Origin: Entonaema liquescens
Taxonomy: Eukaryota; Ascomycota; Sordariomycetes; Xylariales; Xylariaceae
Direction: 5' to 3'
Assembly (NCBI GenBank): GCA_902805475.1
Contig: CADCSX010000009.1
Span: 1,550,001 to 1,614,000, forward strand
Length of the DNA: 64,000 nt
In this document: one piece after another, positions 1 through 12,400 of the stretch
Layout of the letters: each line of letters opens with the position of its first letter
Position numbering within the stretch: position 1 is the stretch's first letter
Made by a program: the position numbers and the translations under genes
The notes under the pieces: model-generated
Databases searched by the model: none
The model's input: the letters and a program-made list of their open reading frames with translations, nothing else
What the model was told of the DNA's origin: nothing

Positions 1-593
1 GTAGTGGTATCCTTAAGCTGCCTTGATATATAGAACTGAGTTTTAAGAGGGTGCCTGATGTCGTGTTACGTACCTGACCAATGTAATTCGAAGTAAATTG
101 ACCCCTCAGCCCCTCAGCCCCTCCAAGTGGATGCTTTGCTAAAACAGCAAGATGATGAAATAGCCTAGCCCAAATTGAACTGCCAGCTGGCCTTGTAAGC
201 TTTGCCAGGTGCCCACATCTAAAAGATCTCGGCTTCCGGATCAGTGTTTCCCAGCTCGCCAGGCTCCAACCAGAAGGGGTGGGTCTTTAAAAGCCCTAGC
301 CCTCTTCACCACTAAGCCTGATTGGGCTAAACTATAAGGGTCTTAGTTAGTTTCGCCTCCTGCACACCAGAGTCAGTCCGTCGAATCAAAATCCATCTCT
401 CCAAAATTTACCAAGCGAACTTTTTATCTCAAGAACACACACACGACCTTCCCCTCAATCTCTTAACTACCTCAACCATCGTTGTTCGCAAGCATAGCCA
501 AAATCTGCCATCAACTCTATCTTCAGATTTCGCCAGCCAATATTTTGCTTGCCAACTCATCGATCAAGACACTTCTTGTGACAATTAGACAAG
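1..593 (+). promoter_or_regulatory. Upstream region and 5' leader of the eS27 gene
   Basis: No gene is visible here. The last 250 bases are pyrimidine rich with a short CA run, as is usual for the leader of a highly expressed fungal ribosomal protein gene. A 9-base motif (cccctcagc) repeats in tandem near 103-123. The exact transcription start cannot be read. Confidence 0.4.
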
Positions 594-1169
594 ATGGTAA
601 GTTTAAATTAACTATGGTGTTTGTTTATGCCCTCTGTCATGTTGTTGACCGATCGCCACGACTTTCGTCTCATGAATCATCGATACTTCCACGCCAATAT
701 CAACATCAATATCAGCAAACGAAATTATTCATTTCTATCTAGAGATCATGTCTAGAATAGATATTGTAGCTCGATGATTGATATGATCTAAATACGACTT
801 TGATGGACAAATGAATACTGGGATTCGCATTCACAAATAGTACCTTGATGCTAACGAAAATTTTCAAGGTTCTCGCCGTTGATCTTCTCAACCCCAGCCC
901 GGCCGCCGAGGCCAAGAAGCACAAGCTCAAGGTACGATATCAGTTTATTCTTAATAACCCCAGATAAGACTAACGATTTGGTATAGACCTTGGTGCCCAG
1001 CCCCCGATCCTTCTTCATGGACGTTAAGTGCCCCGGCTGCTTCACAATCACCACTGTGTTCTCCCACGCCCAGACTGTCGTTATCTGCCAAGGCTGCACC
1101 ACCGTTCTTTGCCAACCTACTGGTGGTAAGGCTCGATTGACGGAGGGCTGCTCTTTCCGAAGAAAGTAG
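594..1169 (+). CDS. RPS27: 40S ribosomal protein eS27 (S27), three exons
   Basis: Small-subunit ribosomal protein of the cytosolic ribosome. Exons are 594-596, 869-931 and 987-1169, giving 82 residues. The first exon holds only the ATG, followed by a 272-nt intron (597-868); the second intron (932-986) is 55 nt. The protein starts MVLAVDLLNPSPAAEAKKHK and contains the family's C4 zinc finger: Cys37-x2-Cys40 and Cys56-x2-Cys59, in the contexts KCPGCF and CQGCTT. Length matches the family (about 82-84 residues). A start codon alone in its own exon followed by a long first intron is common in ascomycete ribosomal protein genes. Splice sites are canonical GT-AG. Identification is firm. Confidence 0.95.
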
Positions 1170-2660
1170 AGGGTTTCGTCTCGTATTTTCTTCGTTCTTG
1201 GGCATAGGTTACGACATCATGGTATGGTTCGGATATCTGCAAGGTACTCGACGGAATGGGCGCATGAAAAAAATAAACTTGGCATCTTGTCTTCCGGACA
1301 TACTCGACTTTTACGAACCTCTACGTCTTTGCAGATAGACGACGGATACCAAAAAGAACCTTAATACAAGAGGGGCGTTTGGGGTCCTGATATCTTGCAT
1401 CATCCGTTTCGCTACGAATGATTTTTTCCTCGTTTTCTCGCCTTGTGTATTACGAAGTCGTCACCTTCAGACATAAGCAGGATGGTTTATTCTGCTTGGG
1501 TGGATAGCTGGAAATGGCTTTCCACATGAGCATCTCGTGAGACGTATTTCTGCAAAAGGGTATGTCTCTAGATGTGAGGACGTGGAACGTTGATTGAGGA
1601 TCGCTACATACCCTACCGTAGTGATTGTTGTTTTCACTGCATTAGGCGAATTCACATGGTTCCACCACCTTTTCTGACGTCTTGCCCATAGTGACGACCG
1701 ATATCCACTGTTTTCTCAATTTTCATGATAGAAATTCGTAGCACGTAGATTATGACTGCATGAACCGGAGGCGTTTTAACTTTAAGTTTATACATTTCAT
1801 CCTAGAATTCCTGTTATATGAGGAGTTCCTTCCTAATTCAGAGTCCTACATCTGGTTAATTAGACACACAAGCCCCTTACTCAGGAGAGGATATATTTGA
1901 TATCAAAGTAAAGTAATATTTTATGCCCACAGATCAAGGCACCGGTGCATATATTATACCCGTGAATCATGACTTCTCCGTAGGGAGGATTATCTTATAT
2001 CAATACCCAAATTAAGTCATAAAGATGCTGCTATTTCCCCGACCATGTAACACAATATTCAATATCAAGAGTAACAGAGTAGGAAGAAATACAGTATATT
2101 CAGTGTTGGTATCTTGCATTAATAAGCGGAATAGAACTAACCCTTTATGAAGAGCACCGACTAGATACCTAGGTACTTAGGTACTTAAACGTAAGCTTAA
2201 CACCAAGGTTTCCATTAAACGCGTGAAAACACGGTTCGGAAAGTGCTAATTACGCGCATCGTGCAGCCTCCCCACTTCCAACTTTAGCTATCGTCCGATC
2301 AGCCCCAGATTATCCAGCCTCTCTTACAATTCCCCCTTCTTCCATCTTTCTAATACATGAAACAGCACCCATCATCATTGGGCAAAAACATGCTTTTTCA
2401 ATCGAACCACTATCAACTATAGATTCGATTTCTTCTTTTTCCATTATTCAATTCATCTGCACTCTTTCCTTTTTCTTGGCTGCAGCTAGTTATTGAGTGC
2501 TTGGAAAGCTCACATTGCGTCATCACGATAATTTAAACCCAGAGAACCAGATCCCCGGAAACTCCTTATTATCAGATCTGAGGCGTTCTATATTTGGTCC
2601 TAGTGGACCTCGTTCGCATACGACACGTAATACCTATCCACCTCTCTCCTCTTCAGAGTC
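1170..2660. other. Intergenic region, no gene seen
   Basis: The 3' flank of eS27 and the upstream flank of the next gene. The sequence is AT-rich in the middle and pyrimidine rich near 2280-2480. A TACCTAGGTA-type palindrome with a second copy (tacctaggtacttaggtac) lies near 2166-2184. Open frames here lack coding character. Confidence 0.4.
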
Positions 2661-3563
2661 ATGTCGGCCCCGCGAACAAAGCGCCAGTTCGCAGGCGCAG
2701 CGAGCGATCCTGCCCAACGACAGATTACCTCGTTCTTCACCTCGCAACATTCCGACGATTTCTCCATCAGTCATACCAACGCGCGGGCGCAAAATACTTC
2801 TGAACTTGCTAGTCCTTCCCTCCCTGCGTCGGTACAAGCGAACCTCCTCTCAGTGGGCATGCGAGTGCGCAAATCCGTTCCCGAAGGTTACAAGACAGGA
2901 AGTTACAGCGCTTTTACGCTTTGGGACGAGCACAACAACGGCTCTGCAGCGACGATGGGCGAGGGACGATCACGTGCTAATGCCATTTCGACGCCCCGGG
3001 AACTCCTTCCCTTCTGCGGAATCAATAAGGTCGGCGGTTTAGGAACACAATCAGAGAGCGCTCAATCATTCTCCACTTCGACAACCTACCAACCGCTCCT
3101 CAGTCTTAACGGCGAGCCTCTTGATGAGGTGATGGATGACGATGTCCCCGGCCTGACGAGTAGCCAGGATTCTGTCGAGAGCACCGGTTCAAGCATCCCG
3201 CATACGCGGGCTCGCAAGCGTTCGTATACCGAAGATGAAGACGAGACGCCTCAGACTCCGGGCCGTCTTAATCTTGACTTCAACCCAAGCGTCTGGAGTG
3301 ATAGATTTGACGGTGAGATCAGTCCACGGAGCATAGCGCCCGCTGGTTGGGGTACAGGCAACGGTCGTGTCATGGCTATGCCACGGAAGACTAGGCTTCG
3401 AGGGGCCAAGCTAGCAGCACAAGCTCTAGGTCAGGAGAACGTCAGAGTGTTAGACAGTTCCGATGGTGCAGACTTCGAAGAAGCGGATTTCTTAGTCGGT
3501 ACATCTGGCGTAGGATATGGGGATGGTACACGCGGTTGGGAAGTTGAGATGAGCGATGTTTAA
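2661..3563 (+). CDS. Ribonucleotide reductase inhibitor family protein (Spd1/Dif1/Sml1-like) with PIP box
   Basis: Single-exon gene of 300 residues starting at the ATG at 2661. The N terminus carries TKRQFAGAASDPAQRQ and then QRQITSFF (residues 19-26), which matches the PCNA-interacting PIP box QxxIxxFF exactly. Residues 65-80 (VGMRVRKSVPEGYKTG) are the signature of the fungal RNR-inhibitor family that controls localization or activity of ribonucleotide reductase. The rest is disordered and acidic, with a basic patch ARKRSYTEDEDE. In fission yeast Spd1, PCNA binding couples degradation by CRL4-Cdt2 to DNA synthesis. A similar mode here is inference, because the TD pair of a canonical PIP degron is absent (T-S in its place). 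The family call comes from motif recall. Confidence 0.8.
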   Translation: MSAPRTKRQFAGAASDPAQRQITSFFTSQHSDDFSISHTNARAQNTSELASPSLPASVQANLLSVGMRVRKSVPEGYKTGSYSAFTLWDEHNNGSAATMGEGRSRANAISTPRELLPFCGINKVGGLGTQSESAQSFSTSTTYQPLLSLNGEPLDEVMDDDVPGLTSSQDSVESTGSSIPHTRARKRSYTEDEDETPQTPGRLNLDFNPSVWSDRFDGEISPRSIAPAGWGTGNGRVMAMPRKTRLRGAKLAAQALGQENVRVLDSSDGADFEEADFLVGTSGVGYGDGTRGWEVEMSDV

Positions 3564-4132
3564 GGGTGAATCGTTTTTTCCTTATGTTGATTTACGTTGG
3601 GATACCCAGAGGAGCAGCAAGTCACGAGAGGGGAATGAGAAGAAAAGGGTTAAGACAGTTAAGTTGAGGCTGTTTTTGTATTATTTCGGATACTCATTGG
3701 CGGGCCGGTGTTTCTAGGGAAGACTGCATGGATTCAGGGGTTATTCGGCATGGAAGGATTTGCCTGCGTCGTACGCGAGATGTTTTATGCTGCGTCACAC
3801 TACATACATCATGTATCATACCGAGGGCAATACCTAGAGCAGAGGAGTACACACAGTCGAGAGTGGAATAAATTATCTGCATAGGAGAGGATCAAGCAGT
3901 TGCTAGCATAACATGGAAAATTGTTATCAATGCTGAATCAGTTTACACACCCGTGAACTAGTATGCATGCACAGCTTCGTAGAAATTACTAAACTTGTAT
4001 TTGATTACTATCTAGGTCGATTGGAAACTATAGACCTTCCAAGTCTAAAACACATGACAGGAGTGAATAGAGCAGCAGTCTGATGATATATCTACGTGCC
4101 ACGTAGCACAAACACATACTTTTCACTTACAC
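3564..4132. other. Convergent intergenic region
   Basis: The 3' flanks of the RNR-inhibitor gene (+) and the Gemin2 gene (-) meet here. No coding potential is seen. Confidence 0.4.
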
Positions 4133-5921
4133 CTACTCGACCTGAAACCCTCCAAACGGGTCCCGGAACTCGAGGAGGTCGCGTTGTCCGTAGAACTCAC
4201 CGGCTACAGTAAGGATCATATTCAGGGTGGCGCGCTCGTTAGCCCTGGCTCTGCGGAGCTGCTCAGTCTTCGCCTCCTCTTCTTCTGCTGCGAGGGCGAG
4301 AAAAGCTTCCTCTTCTAGCGCCGTGACGGGCAAATCTTCCACCGGGGAGTCCCCTTTTTCCGGGGCGGTGGTGTTGAGCTGTTCGAGCAAGCGGGCCTTG
4401 GCCCTCTCTATGTCAGCCGTGGGTTCTGTTTGCTGCTGGGGTGCGTCGGATACTTCCCCGTCCTCCTCCTCTTCTGAGTCGATCTCCATTTCGACGTCTG
4501 ATGGGTCCGCTGTTTCCTCTTCGGATAGACCCTTGGTTCCGCTCTCATTAGAAGCTTTACTATCCATGTCAGATCCACATCCAATTGAACGATCGGAAGG
4601 TGTAAGTTTGGGTACGCTGCCGCCTGGGGGTTGACCCGGGCCACGATGGTGAGGTTCCGGATCATTAACATCGGTGTCGATATCCTCGTAGTCACAGCAT
4701 TCGCCTTGACTCATATCATCAATGCCTTCGTCGACCTCCACTTCGCCTTGGCTTTCGGCATTACTATCGCCAACATCGTAATGCTCCTTCAAAACTTCCA
4801 TCTCAGCCAAGCCAACCATGAGCAGAACCGCTCTCTTACCCAACTCGCGTATCCAGCCGATCTCCTGGTAGTCAAGCTCACCTCTGTCGGGAAGACGCGC
4901 GAGCAGCGCCCAGATCCACCTACTAGTGCGTTCACGGAGCTCCTGGTTCTTGCGCAAAAACTTGCCACCAAGGATAATACGTAGTAAGCGCATAACGCCA
5001 TCCTTGTGCATCCCGGCGATCTGGGCAGGTAAAGGGTCCGTACCCCGAAGTCGGCCAGACCACCTGGCAAATGTATCAGATCTAGGTCCGAACTCACCCA
5101 CGTCGATTGGATTTGACCTAGGAAGGGAATATATTAAATGATCCGGAGGGTCTGTTTGTAGGACTTCGCGTAGAGCTAGGAACTGGTTTGTGAGAGATAG
5201 GAAGTATGCCTCGCGGATCTCGTCAGAATTGCTGTTACGCGGGCCGCCTTCGCTCGATTCGGAATCGCTCTCATAGTAATATCCTAGCTCTGAATCCTCT
5301 TGCCCTTCGCCCTCCTCGCCATCATACTCCTCATCATAATATTCGTCTTCATCTTCATCCTCGTCTTCGTCATCGTCTTCGTCGTTGTCGAAATAGCCTG
5401 GCGGGTACGCGATATATGCTCCATCATGATAGTATCCTCGAAAATCACCTCGGCCGTCTTTATATATGCTGCGGTCAACAGCCTCGTCATCCTCGTCTTG
5501 CTGCGGGTCTCCTAGACCTTCTGTAGACTGTTGTGAAGCCTTAGGTGGTTGCGGACCAGCTTTGCTTGCGACCATTACATGCGGGATCGCCGATGCTTGC
5601 ACTCTATACTCACCATATCAGTATCAATCACCTAAGAAAGCCAGGATTCGGGTTTAGCTTTGCGAGTCTGGAGATGGAAGTAGGGAGACAATCTTACCGC
5701 ACAGACTTAAGGTACGCTAGCGCTTCAGCATCATCTTCGCAGTCTAGGTCGCTGTCCTCGTGTGGTACAGTTGTCGAGCATTCGGAGTCACCGAACACCG
5801 ATCGCTGACCATAAGTCGAACTCGGATATATGTTTGCTCGTACGGAGTTGGAATATCGCTGACGACGGAGTTTTCTAGGCAGCTGCTCGCCATCACTTTC
5901 AGCAGTGCGCTTCGATCCCAT
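4133..5921 (-). CDS. Gemin2/SIP1 family protein, SMN complex component
   Basis: Two exons on the minus strand, 5698-5921 and 4133-5603, separated by a 94-nt intron with canonical ends; 564 residues. The start is the ATG at 5921 (MGSKRTAESDGE). The splice joins a CG|A arginine codon and recreates the family signature AYLKSVRVQASAIPHVMVA. Downstream is a long acidic insert of D/E runs. The helical Gemin2 core follows: EAYFLSLTNQFLALREVL, the HKDGVMRLLRIILGGKFL segment and RTSRWIWALLARLPDRGELD. The protein ends DPFGGFQVE. Gemin2 holds the Sm pentamer during snRNP assembly. The long acidic and low-complexity insertions make it bigger than animal Gemin2 (about 280 residues), which is usual in filamentous fungi. 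Confidence 0.85.
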
Positions 5922-6856
5922 GGCGGCTAGCAACGTATTTCGGGACGAATGCGGGTGTAGGTTGGACAGGAATGGCTTTGCCTAAAGATAAATTACGCGC
6001 GATGTGAACTCGTGTATTGGGATGGGGATGGGAATGGGAATGTTTAAAGTCCAACAAATTAATTTGTAGGTAGATTCAAGATAAATTAAGTGGGTAGCAG
6101 CTCAGCAGTGGGGCGCTATTTATACGTAACATATATCCACTATTTAAGCTTCAGTTCATGTGTAGCAAAAACTACCTACAAAGAGACTGATTCGATAATA
6201 TCAGAGCCTCCTAGTTAAAACTTGACTAAGTCACATGAGAAGAAGAAAATGTATTCCAGGGCCCTTTCTCATGGAATGTGTGGAGAGTAAGGTTCAATGT
6301 CGGTATTTGAACAATAATCTGAAATGACCGGGACTTGTCTTAGTGTATCTTAGAATTAGACTGAGTTTTATTCAGTCAACCCAAACGTTACCTCAGGTGG
6401 GTAATCAATCTACTTCTTATTTGGTCTGATATTTCACTGTTGCGTAATCTCCTACCTAGCATGAGAATACTAGTTGACTACTTAGGTAAAGTGAAATGGA
6501 ATAGAGGGATATATAAGGTTTGTTGTCACTGCATAATGCAAACCCCTATGTTTTCAGTCTCTCCCGTGGGTAGTTTAGTTTCATGTTCCCAAGCACTATA
6601 TTCTCTTAAGGAAGCCCGCAGTTTTCAATCTCAGAGGATGGAAGGTATTTGGAAGGGACAAATCAGGATATTATTGTCTAATATCAAAAGCAGACGTCTC
6701 CAAACGCCGGGCTTTATGCGGTTTCCTATGGCCAGCTCGTATCTGTACACCATCCAAGTTCCCAAGACCCGAGAACCCACTCGTATTAATCGACTTCATC
6801 CCCATACCTCATGCTATCGGGATCCGTTTATGCATTATCCTCCTGCTAATCTCCAT
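5922..6856. other. Intergenic region with short G-rich tandem repeat
   Basis: Between the Gemin2 start and the Nup54 3' end. A hexanucleotide-like tandem tract (gggatg/gggaat units) occupies about 6018-6042 within the Gemin2 upstream region. The long open frame at 6440-6919 begins with a non-ATG codon, has no recognizable protein and overlaps the last Nup exon, so it is not called. Confidence 0.4.
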
Positions 6857-8041
6857 TTACTTACTAGGAGGCGGATTTGCTTCAGACCACTCATCATAAT
6901 CCTTCTTAACCTGCTCTAATGAGGCTTTCAAAGCTTGCAGTTGCCTGTCAAACTTCTCCAATATCTAAAGTCACCAAATATTAGTCTTGTCCATATGACC
7001 ATGAAGATTAAATAATCAACTTACCTCCTTGGCTTGTGCCTCATTTTCCTCTCCTATTCCCTCCTGAACTTCTGCGCCGCGCTTGGTAATCTCGTTCTTC
7101 AGAGTGTCCGAATATCCTTTCAGCATTAGGAGACGACTCCATAATTCCTCGGTTCGCGCACTAAGAGCCGGGTCCGATACAGCCCGATCAAGCGTCTCCA
7201 ACTTCGTCTTTAATTCATCTTCCTCCTTGTCGAGAGAGTATCCGCGGTTACGCAAGACCTGCACCTTTGTTGCTAGAGCTAAACATCTCTGTCGTAGTAG
7301 TGCATGCTTTCGTCGAGCATTGGCCGTCCGCACGCTGGTCTGCAAGTCATGTTGCGAGAGGATTGCGTCCAAACTAGAGTTAATAGCATGTAACGCCTGT
7401 CTCAACTGTGCCAAGACCTGTTTTTGCATGGTAAGGCGCTCACTAATAGCCTTAAAACCGGTAGCAAGGGCAGGCATGTACCCGGGGCCGGGTTTGTCAT
7501 GAACAGCTTGCTCCCATTCTCGAGGATCTTCTGAGGGAGAGGGCTGATAGAGAGGAATACGCGTCTGGTCGACTTTATTGTAAAAGTAGTACTTGAATAC
7601 CGTGTTCGGGTGTTGGGGATGCCACTTCTCGAGCATTCCTTCGACCTGCTCTGTGACAGGCTTGTGGACTAGGATCAAAATGGTCAGCTTAATGTTGAGA
7701 ATGTAGACCAAAGCAATAGTAGACTTACTCAGTGACTCTCTACCTGGCTCCCAGATTGGGTTAGGACGCTGTACCGCCGCCTGGCTCGCATTTAGCAACG
7801 TAGAAGCTCCAAGCTGCTGCTGAGGTTGCTGCTGTGCCTGAGGCTGGCCGAGTATACTCCCACCAAACGCATTGTTCGTTGTTTGGCCAAGTGTACTTCC
7901 CCCAAACATACCTCCACCGAGTGTGTTGGATTGTGGCTGATTCTGGTTCTGCGACTGGCTTGCGAAACCAGTAGTGGTTGTGGATTGGCCGAAGGGGGTT
8001 GTGGACGCCCCAAAACCTGAAGGCTTCTGAAATATAGACAT
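6857..8041 (-). CDS. Nucleoporin Nup54/Nup57, FG-repeat subunit of the Nup62 complex
   Basis: Three exons on the minus strand: 7729-8041, 7025-7668 and 6857-6964; 354 residues. Both introns are exactly 60 nt (7669-7728 and 6965-7024). Residues 1-80 form a Q/N-rich FG domain (GFGAS, PFGQ, GMFGG, AFGG). The conserved Nup54 alpha/beta core and coiled coils follow: EKWHPQHPNTVFKYYFYNKV, the PGPGYMPALATGFKAISERL segment, and helices ending in LLMLKGYSDTLKNEI. The last exon supplies a C-terminal coiled coil (ILEKFDRQLQALKASLEQVK). Nup54 sits in the central channel with Nup62 and Nup58 and takes part in nucleocytoplasmic transport. The first intron is free of stops and a multiple of three, so its retention would keep the frame and add 20 hydrophobic residues. 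Confidence 0.9.
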
Positions 8042-8731
8042 GGCTAGAGCTGGAGATTTGGTAGGATGATATAAGATGTAGCGTTATTCGGAGAAGGGAA
8101 GCCGGGAAGCCGGGAAGCCGTAGTCTTGCGACAGAATATTTCGCGAGGGTAAAAGTCGCGTTTAATGTGGGTGGAATGAAAGAATGTTTCGGGTTTCAAC
8201 TCATGGCGGTTCTTTGAATAATTCCTTCACAAGATGCGAGGTGCCGATATTACAATGTGAATGAATTGAAAGAGTAAGAGAATCCCGTATTAAATTCCAA
8301 GTGCTGCTGTTGGGAGTTCTGGTGTTTACCAGTCTTGCTCAATTGTACATCGGAAATTCCAAAAACATTAGAACTTAATTCCTAGCTCCAGGTTCATTAG
8401 CTTCAGCCTTAGAAGGTGTGGCTGGGGGTTGGGAGCTGGAATGAATAGAATGCAAGTACCTAATGGTTCGTACTTACCTAAGGTCCGTACCCGAACAGCT
8501 ATTCTAATGATCTACGAATATAATTGGTTATTGGTGGATTTTAGCAGTTACACATAGACCCACCAGTTTGATCTATGATCTATCTTATCCTCATGTGGCT
8601 GGAACCAATCAGCATTTCCAATTTGCTAACCACCGGATTCCGTCACTTTGCCTTGTCGTCAAACTGCTCCATTTCCCGAAGCTCTCCCCAAACTACGACA
8701 TCCCGCCGAGAACCTCGTCCGTATCGCAGCC
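8042..8731. promoter_or_regulatory. Divergent promoter between Nup54 (-) and NDUFA8 (+)
   Basis: A 690-bp region separating two start codons on opposite strands, so it must contain both promoters. It includes the 8-bp tandem repeat at 8096-8119. No TATA box stands out. Confidence 0.6.
8096..8119. repeat. Tandem repeat, 3 x 8 bp (gggaagcc)
   Basis: Three perfect head-to-tail copies of GGGAAGCC, 55 bp upstream of the Nup54 start codon, in its promoter or leader. Confidence 0.9.
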
Positions 8732-9454
8732 ATGTCGGCCCGGAAGCCAGTGTATGTTCTATAACCAAGGTCCCCGCTCAACAGCAGAATGTCGATAGAC
8801 ACACCTTAAGCTTTTATACTGAGCCAATTATCTCTTACAAGCACCATCGCTAACTTACTATTAGCTTCAACCAACAGGTTCTCTACGATATCACTCCCCT
8901 CCCGGACTCCATCCCCGCGGTTAAGGAGGTCGGAGCTACTTCCGCACCCTTGCTATCGGCTTCTTTCTTCATTGGCGCCCGGTGCCGCCCCTACAACGAT
9001 GACTTCATGCAATGCAAGACCGAAAACCACGGCAAGGGCGAGTTCGAGTGTTTGAAGGAGGGCCGACGAGTAACTAGATGCGCCGCCAGTGTGATTGATG
9101 ACATCAATACGCACTGCTTAGACGAGTTCCGCAAGCACTGGCAGTGTCTCGATAATAATAACCACCAGCTGTGGCAGTGCCGGAAGGACGAATGGAAGCT
9201 CAGCAAATGTGTATTTGATAATCTGGTACGTTACTTGCTCCAATAGTTTCTCTGAAGAGCCATTTTACTGAGTTATGCGACAGAAACTCGAGAAGACTAT
9301 CCCAGATTCTCCCAAGGACAAGGCCCCAGTCCACCTCCGGACAAAGCAGATCTACGCTCATTATCCCATCCTAAGAGATCGCGGTCAAGCGCCGTTTGGT
9401 AAAGCCATTGACCCGCCTTCAGCACAAGCCCAGGCTGATGCACCAACGTCATGA
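8732..9454 (+). CDS. NADH:ubiquinone oxidoreductase subunit NDUFA8 (PGIV/19-21 kDa CHCH subunit)
   Basis: Three exons: 8732-8751, 8865-9225 and 9284-9454; 183 residues. The first intron has a GTATGT donor that splits the Val codon of RKPVFNQQVLYD. The protein contains four CX9C motifs (Cys47/57, Cys69/79, Cys91/101, Cys112/122), i.e. two CHCH domains, which is the hallmark of NDUFA8. Such proteins are oxidized in the mitochondrial intermembrane space by Mia40 and assemble into respiratory complex I. The N-terminal VLYDITPLPDSIPAVKEVG and the GARCRPYNDDFMQCK segment are strongly conserved in fungal orthologs. Length fits the family. It shares its promoter region with the nucleoporin gene. Confidence 0.93.
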
Positions 9455-12400
9455 GGTATCCTGGTTTAAATAGGGGCTTGAAATACCAAGATAGCCGTGT
9501 AAATAACAAGAATTACAATCGGGTTAACATTTGCTTTGTCTGATGTATCATCTTGATAACATCCCATTTTATCAGTCCGGCTCCTATAAACTGCGAATAG
9601 TATACACCTTAACAGCATCAAGGGATGTCTATTCGAACGCCATTAGGGCACTCACGCTTGGGTGCCTCATGTTAGGGAAGACATCCATGCCCCTGAAGAC
9701 CCCCTACCCCCTTGGAGATGGCTCTCTCTCTTCTATAATAAGTACCTATTAATAAGACAGAAATAGGTAAAAAGTTGGAGTAGCAGTTAAACGCTACTAG
9801 GCCATTCCTAAAAAGTTAGAAACAAATACCCCCAAACATATAAAGAAGGCGTAGAATGATTAAAGTTTAACGATCTGTGATATTCCGAGAAACTACAAGT
9901 CAAATAATGAGCAATACCCGCGTATCTATGTTCAGAATAGCCTGGATTGGTCGACGTGGTGAGATAGGTAGACTGGCTCAAAAAGATCTTAAGCTGAACT
10001 TGCCCGTTATATTCGAATTATATCAAGGCTTATAACTTTAACGTGCCTCTTAAAGAGAGCATATTTCATGTTCCGAATTACTGTCAGGTATCTCACTTGA
10101 GACCCCCCTTAGAAGAAAGGAACCGTTTAATATGAATAGCTCTGACTTCGGCGCTATTCTAGTTAGGGTTCCTCGCGGAGCAACGAAGTTGTTTCCTCAC
10201 CTTTCGGTTTGACTCGTGACAACTACCATATGTCTTGTTAAGCTACGCCCTACTCTACGAACATGGAGTACGCTCTTGATTGGAATGCTTCATAGTGATT
10301 TAACCATATATTCTATTATCTTGCTTATAAGCTAGCTCAGGTTTCTCCTCTAAGCTAGGATGGTAGCAGAAGCGAGGTACAGAAATTTGTGATAAAGCCG
10401 ACATCCTCGTCCTTCATTATCTCGAAACTCCAACGCGAGCTCCCGGTCGACATAGGACATGGGAGGAACCAGCTGTAGACAAGTCCCCGTGCATGCCCTC
10501 ATGTTGCTCTCGGCAGCATCCACACGCCATAGTTGCGTAGTTCGCTTAGCCACCGAGACGAGACCAGCAGGCAGCCGACGCAAAGGGCCTTCGTCTACCC
10601 TAGATCACGAACACATTCGCAGACGCGGAGAAACTCTAATCTAGATATGCACGCCGGCTTAGAGATTCGCGAGGCCAGTTCTCTTGGCCGCTGGAACACA
10701 CGAACAGACTAAAAAACCAAGGCTCGTCACGTTGCTCTGCATCGGCTCCCTCGACGTACACATCTGACCATTCTCCTCGGAGTAATATTTCACGTCCATA
10801 CGTCGTTATCAGATGAACTTAGATGGCATGATGTTGCTGGTACACATATATTGGTTGAGTTGGCAGCAATGTGGCTATGCGTGCGTTTGAGCGTCTTTCC
10901 AAAAGAGGACTACCGGATAGTAAATGCAGGTAATATATTTGCAATATAGAGTTATTTTTTGACAGTCTTGATAGCCTTCATTAATGTACGCTCGGCCGCA
11001 TTCAGATAGGATATGCTCCTAAATCCGACGCCATTCATTCACGCACGTCCTATCCGTGGGATAGTCTTTTCCTTCTCATGACCTGCATCGGACGTGCGCC
11101 GACTGGCTACTCGCGTCTGACGGACACACCCGCCTTTGCACGAGCCAATCTGAAGTGCTACTCAGATCTTCCACGGCGCTGAGATAGATTGGGCGCGGCG
11201 CGGCGCAACTCCGGACACATGTAGCCATCCAACAGTCAGTCAGAACGCCTCTTCACCATCAAGAAAGCGGCTACTTACACAGGCGGCTTGTGTGCGCGCG
11301 GGGTAAGGCAACACACGGATAGATGTCAAGTTGGGCAACGCGACGCCGAGTGAGAAGTTTACTAGTTAGTAGCCCGTAAGCTTAGCATATGATTACGGTA
11401 GGTTCTACAGCACAAGAAAGTCTACGTCATAACAGGGGGGATACCAACATTGCCGTAGGATGTAGGAACGTGTCGCAGTTGCTGTAACGGAGACCCTGGC
11501 TGACGAGTATACGCGGAAAAACAATGCTGCCACGAAGGATGAGAGAGCTTCTAGAAGTGGCCCAGGCGGCGTATGATGCTAAATCGAGAAACACGATTGA
11601 TAAGGAACTTCCGCGATGTTTCGTTTTATCCCTCCAAGACTATAGCCTCATCACAATCCTGCATACCGAATTAGGGTTATTCGGCTCTTCTTGATCCCTC
11701 TGCTGTTCTTGGGTCGACTAAGAAGGTCGAAAATAGTTGACCATGCACGCGATCCACTGAGTGCAGCAGCACATGGCGAAGGATTCGTCCCGCAACCCAC
11801 CCCACAGACAAACCTAGGTAGAATGTGACATGACTCCCGCACCGGCAGCTATAATCTATTTGTAACGGTGTTATGTTTGGTGTTTCCTATTTGTAGCGGA
11901 CTAGGGAAAAGATCAAGACAACGGAGCCTCAATGGTGTTATGTGTGGAGGACGTCCCCCCCCGCCGGCGGTTAGCAGCGTGAAGAGGCGCGGGAGGCAAG
12001 GTTGTACCATAACAAGACAACTCCGGGTTCTCGCAGTCTTGCCCTGCGAGAATTGAGTCGTGAGCCCATGTATCAACGTTTGCACTTTACTTTACGTCCC
12101 AGGGCTAGTCCTGTCTCGGCCCGGGCCTAAGAAGAACGGAAAGACATTGTACACGAACGGGGGGTGTTTGGGAAGGACAGCAGCTTACTGGCTTAAGACA
12201 TATGCGTCTTTCTCATGATTACCTAAGATCCATGCAACGAAGGTTTCTAAAGTGTCTAAGCATGAGTTAGATCTATCGGTAGATCAGCTCCTGATGTCTA
12301 TGCTAGTTGTATTATATTGGCTAGGTAGATTTGGGCGAGTCTTCGAAGGGACAAACATAACTCTCGACAATGATTAACTAGCTATGCCTAGGGTATACTA

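Noticed and set aside
2497..3042. 181-codon plus-strand frame
   Set aside because: Overlaps the RNR-inhibitor gene in another frame and lacks an ATG at its start.
6440..6919. 159-codon plus-strand frame
   Set aside because: It starts with TTG, shows no family motif and overlaps the last exon of the Nup54 gene on the other strand.
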